From positions 1 to 14,958 of the forward strand of contig QILZ01000411.1 in assembly GCA_003233545.1 (NCBI GenBank): DNA of 14,958 bases, read 5' to 3'. Shown here piece after piece: positions 12,812 through 14,958 of the stretch (the stretch's first letter is position 1; each line of letters opens with the position of its first letter). The position numbers and the translations under genes were made by a program. This stretch comes from Spirochaetales bacterium (GTDB lineage Bacteria > Spirochaetota > Spirochaetia > SZUA-6). The notes under the pieces were generated by a model, which was not told the origin of the DNA, ran no database searches, and saw only the letters and a list, made by a program, of their open reading frames with translations.

Positions 12812-14842
12812 CTATTTAATATACCATTGATCAGGTCGATAGGGATAGGAGTAACCATAGGAGCTGCTGTTAATTTTCCATTTTGGTGTGTTTCCCAATC
12901 TGTTTGAGACCTCAGTTATTAACGGAATCTTACCAAGAGTACCGATAACCACTAAATGCTCCTGGTTTATCTTAATTACCTCCCTGCCAAGCTCCAGATA
13001 TCTTGCTGATCCTGGTGCCACTGTGATCCATTCATCGGCAATTTTCCAGAGGCGCTTCACCCAAACCGGCGGTTCCTCACCGGACGCGCCGTTGCTGTTC
13101 TTCCAGTCCATCCAGGGAAGGCCCATAATCGGCCAGAATGCAGCGTAAGGAGGAAGAAAACGCTGTGGTGCCTCAATCATAGCCGGTTCATAAACAGCCA
13201 GCCATTCATTGGTGATATCCAATTTGTTAGATTTTTGCATTTCCCGGGTAAGCTGAGTGGTCACTTCCTTCAGGATCACATTGACGCCAACCGCCCGCCA
13301 GTAATCTGCGACCAGAGCGGGAAACTGATCTGACCAGACATATTGCAGCGTGTATTCCCACAGGATGGTTAGGGGTTTGCCGTCGGGCCGCAGTCGGATA
13401 CCGTCCGGTCCCTTTTTTAAACCCATCTCGTCGAGATATTCATTTGCACGTTTGGGGTTATACTCGGTCATGAATTTCTTGTCTTTCTCAGTCACATAAG
13501 GCACATTTTGGGGTAGGGCCTGTTCCGGTGTACCAAGGCCTAGAAAAAGAGCCTTGTTCAACTGATCACGGTTGATAGCCAGGGACATGGCATAGCGAAA
13601 CCGCACGTCACCAAAGATTTTCTTTAGCACCGGATCCTTGTCTGTCAAATTAAAGATAATGGCCGGCCCGATCATACCGGGAGGGAGCTGCAATGTGTAA
13701 TGCCCCTTGTTTTCATTCTTTTTCAACAGGGGATAGATATTCAGAGGCATATTTTGAGCCTTCTCATCGACGTTGCCGTTCATGATCTCAAGGGGCCATA
13801 ACTGTTTTTCGAGAAAGCGTTCATCCTGGTAATTAATGTAAGGCAACTGGTTGCCTGCCGTATCCACCTTGAAGTAATAGGGATTGGCAATATAGACACG
13901 GCGCTCGGTTGTGGGCGCCTTCAGAAGGAGATAGCTTTCAAGAGTGGGTACTTTAACGCCGTAAGGGCTGGAAACAATTGCGTCTTTCCATTTATTCCAG
14001 TAAACACCAAACTGCTGCTGCCAGTTGTCAAAACCGTTCTTTATGGCCTCTGCATTTGCATTCGGGTTGTACTTTGGAAGATACTTTTTAAGAAAATGCT
14101 TGGGCGCAAAGGGATCAAAATAAGAGCCGCTGCCTGCAAGGCGATAAAGCATTCCCATATAGGGCTTTTTAAACTTGAATTTGACTGTAACTTCATTGAT
14201 CTTTTCCACACTGGCACCTATATCTCCCCATGGAGATGGAGTTACTTTGAAAAGCCCCTTGTTCAACATGATATCGTTCATATAAAAAACTATATCATCA
14301 GCCGTAAAGGGAGCTCCATCGGACCAGCGATGACCTTTACGCAAAGTAAAGGTAATTTCGGTATGGGCTTTGTTCCATTTCCAGGCTTTGGCCACGTTCG
14401 GCACAATTGTTGAAAGGTCATCACTGAATCTTACTAAATTAGCCTGGCGCCAGGCCAGAATTTCAGAGTCTCCGGACTCATAGGCAATAGATATTCCACG
14501 TAGTTTGCCTCCGTATTTACCGATTCTATTATAGGGCAGTACAACCAAGGGCTCTGCGGGTAAGCGCTTTGCAACGGGCGGAAGTTCCCCCTTTTTAACT
14601 CTCTCAGCAAACAAAGGATTTTCGTGGAAGGTGAGTTTCTTACCGGTCTGCTTTTCGTACTTGTTCAATTCGAGCTGCTGGGGAAATTTTGTTTTAATTC
14701 CCTTTGTATCGGCTACAGTCGCATAAGAGCTTGGTGTAATTATTTTCTGCTTAGTTTTTGCCTTCTGTTCTTTTTGACCGCCTGAAAACAAATTGAACAC
14801 CATAAGCATGGATAAGACTGCTACTAGTACATTTCTTTTCAT
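12812..14842 (-). CDS. Family-5 extracellular solute-binding protein of the Opp/Dpp-type importer
   Basis: A 676-residue binding protein, larger than the 500-550 residues usual for the family. The signal peptide runs M-K-R-N-V-L-V-A-V-L-S-M-L-M-V-F-N-L-F-S and is followed by G-G-Q-K-E-Q. There is no cysteine at the expected lipobox. This S/N-G-G-Q-K-E style is common in spirochaetal and some thermophile binding proteins. About 90 lysine-rich residues precede the core domain. Family-5 features include L-V-R-F-S-D-D-L-S-T-I-V-P-N-V-A (136-151), T-L-R-K-G-H-R-W-S-D-G-A-P-F-T-A-D-D-I-V-F (167-186) and M-S-L-A-I-N-R-D-Q in the middle. Long relatives of this kind are often linked to plant or algal saccharide uptake rather than peptides, but the ligand cannot be told here. 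It is the first gene of the operon, with AGGAG/GAGGA before the ATG and a clear promoter upstream. Confidence 0.92.
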   Translation of the reverse strand: MKRNVLVAVLSMLMVFNLFSGGQKEQKAKTKQKIITPSSYATVADTKGIKTKFPQQLELNKYEKQTGKKLTFHENPLFAERVKKGELPPVAKRLPAEPLVVLPYNRIGKYGGKLRGISIAYESGDSEILAWRQANLVRFSDDLSTIVPNVAKAWKWNKAHTEITFTLRKGHRWSDGAPFTADDIVFYMNDIMLNKGLFKVTPSPWGDIGASVEKINEVTVKFKFKKPYMGMLYRLAGSGSYFDPFAPKHFLKKYLPKYNPNANAEAIKNGFDNWQQQFGVYWNKWKDAIVSSPYGVKVPTLESYLLLKAPTTERRVYIANPYYFKVDTAGNQLPYINYQDERFLEKQLWPLEIMNGNVDEKAQNMPLNIYPLLKKNENKGHYTLQLPPGMIGPAIIFNLTDKDPVLKKIFGDVRFRYAMSLAINRDQLNKALFLGLGTPEQALPQNVPYVTEKDKKFMTEYNPKRANEYLDEMGLKKGPDGIRLRPDGKPLTILWEYTLQYVWSDQFPALVADYWRAVGVNVILKEVTTQLTREMQKSNKLDITNEWLAVYEPAMIEAPQRFLPPYAAFWPIMGLPWMDWKNSNGASGEEPPVWVKRLWKIADEWITVAPGSARYLELGREVIKINQEHLVVIGTLGKIPLITEVSNRLGNTPKWKINSSSYGYSYPYRPDQWYIK

Positions 14843-14874
14843 CTTTCTTCCTCTCCTTTTTTTCTTAAATTTAC

Positions 14875-14890
14875 CCTTTCGTATGAAAGG
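14875..14890 (-). repeat. Small dyad in the binding-protein leader
   Basis: CCTTTC (14875-14880) and GAAAGG (14885-14890) form a perfect 6-base inverted repeat around GTAT. It lies between the tandem palindromes and the ribosome binding site, about 33 bases before the start codon. It could be a small RNA hairpin or a half of the operator region. Confidence 0.45.
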
Positions 14891-14891
14891 A

Positions 14892-14919
14892 TTAATATAT
14901 TAATGTTTAATATATTAAA
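14892..14919. promoter_or_regulatory. Tandem palindromes, candidate operator
   Basis: TTAATATATTAA (14892-14903) and TTTAATATATTAAA (14906-14919) share the same 12-base perfect palindrome, with centres 15 bp apart. They lie just downstream of the promoter's -10 box, at the likely start of transcription, where a bound repressor would block initiation or early elongation. The AT-rich context raises the chance of palindromes, but an exact repeat of a 12-base palindrome is notable. The regulator is not identifiable in the window. Confidence 0.5.
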
Positions 14920-14923
14920 TTTT

Positions 14924-14951
14924 AGTTTACTATATAATAACTCCTTGTCAA
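14924..14951 (-). promoter_or_regulatory. Sigma-70-type promoter of the ABC transporter operon
   Basis: On the minus strand a perfect TTGACA -35 box (plus 14951-14946) is followed after 16 bases by TAAACT (14929-14924), a 4/6 match to TATAAT. The surrounding DNA is AT-rich. It lies 80-110 bases before the start of the binding-protein gene, the first gene of the operon, with the tandem palindromes and a small dyad in the leader between them. Confidence 0.65.
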
Positions 14952-14958
14952 GCGTTTT

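Noticed and set aside
1..14958. CRISPR array, tRNA/rRNA genes, transposase, integrase or attachment-site repeats
   Set aside because: No regularly spaced repeats, cloverleaf-like segments, ribosomal sequence or mobile-element protein motifs were seen on either strand.

Overview
The window looks like a chromosomal segment of an anaerobic bacterium, most likely a spirochaete. The main taxonomic hint is the solute-binding protein at 12812-14842, whose signal peptide ends in an S-G-G-Q-K-E stretch with no lipobox cysteine, a style common in spirochaetal binding proteins. The DUF3786-type protein and the Cys-type sulfatases fit an anaerobe. This placement is inference: there is no rRNA or other phylogenetic marker.

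Layout. (1) 1-2338, plus strand: the end of a thioredoxin-type arsenate reductase gene (frameshifted near its 3' end), an ArsR-family repressor, a possible 30-residue membrane peptide, and a complete Cys-type sulfatase. (2) 2443-3063, minus strand: a DUF3786-like protein. (3) 3258-6893, plus strand, visibly more AT-rich: a stretch of decaying genes. It holds a sulfatase remnant without its nucleophile motif, a PHP/DUF3604 metallo-hydrolase interrupted by three in-frame stops, an intact-looking enolase-superfamily (MR/MLE) enzyme, and a possible amidohydrolase 3' remnant. (4) 6894-14842, minus strand: one operon reading right to left. It encodes a large family-5 solute-binding protein, two permeases, two ATPases (an Opp/Dpp-type ABC importer), and a Cys-type hydrolase resembling phosphonate monoester hydrolases/phosphodiesterases.

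How the genes may work together. The operon at 6894-14842 couples an Opp/Dpp-type importer to an ester-cleaving alkaline-phosphatase-superfamily enzyme. The natural reading is uptake of an organic ester (sulfate, phosphate diester or phosphonate) followed by cleavage. The neighbouring sulfatase, MR/MLE enzyme, DUF3604 protein and amidohydrolase remnant look like parts of catabolic modules for acidic or sulfated organic compounds, some of them now eroding. The substrate cannot be read from the sequence. The operon's control region is clear: a TTGACA promoter at the right edge, two tandem palindromes 15 bp apart just downstream, a third dyad nearer the start codon, and an intrinsic terminator between the binding-protein gene and the permease genes that should lower downstream expression.

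No tRNA, rRNA, CRISPR array, transposase or integrase was seen.
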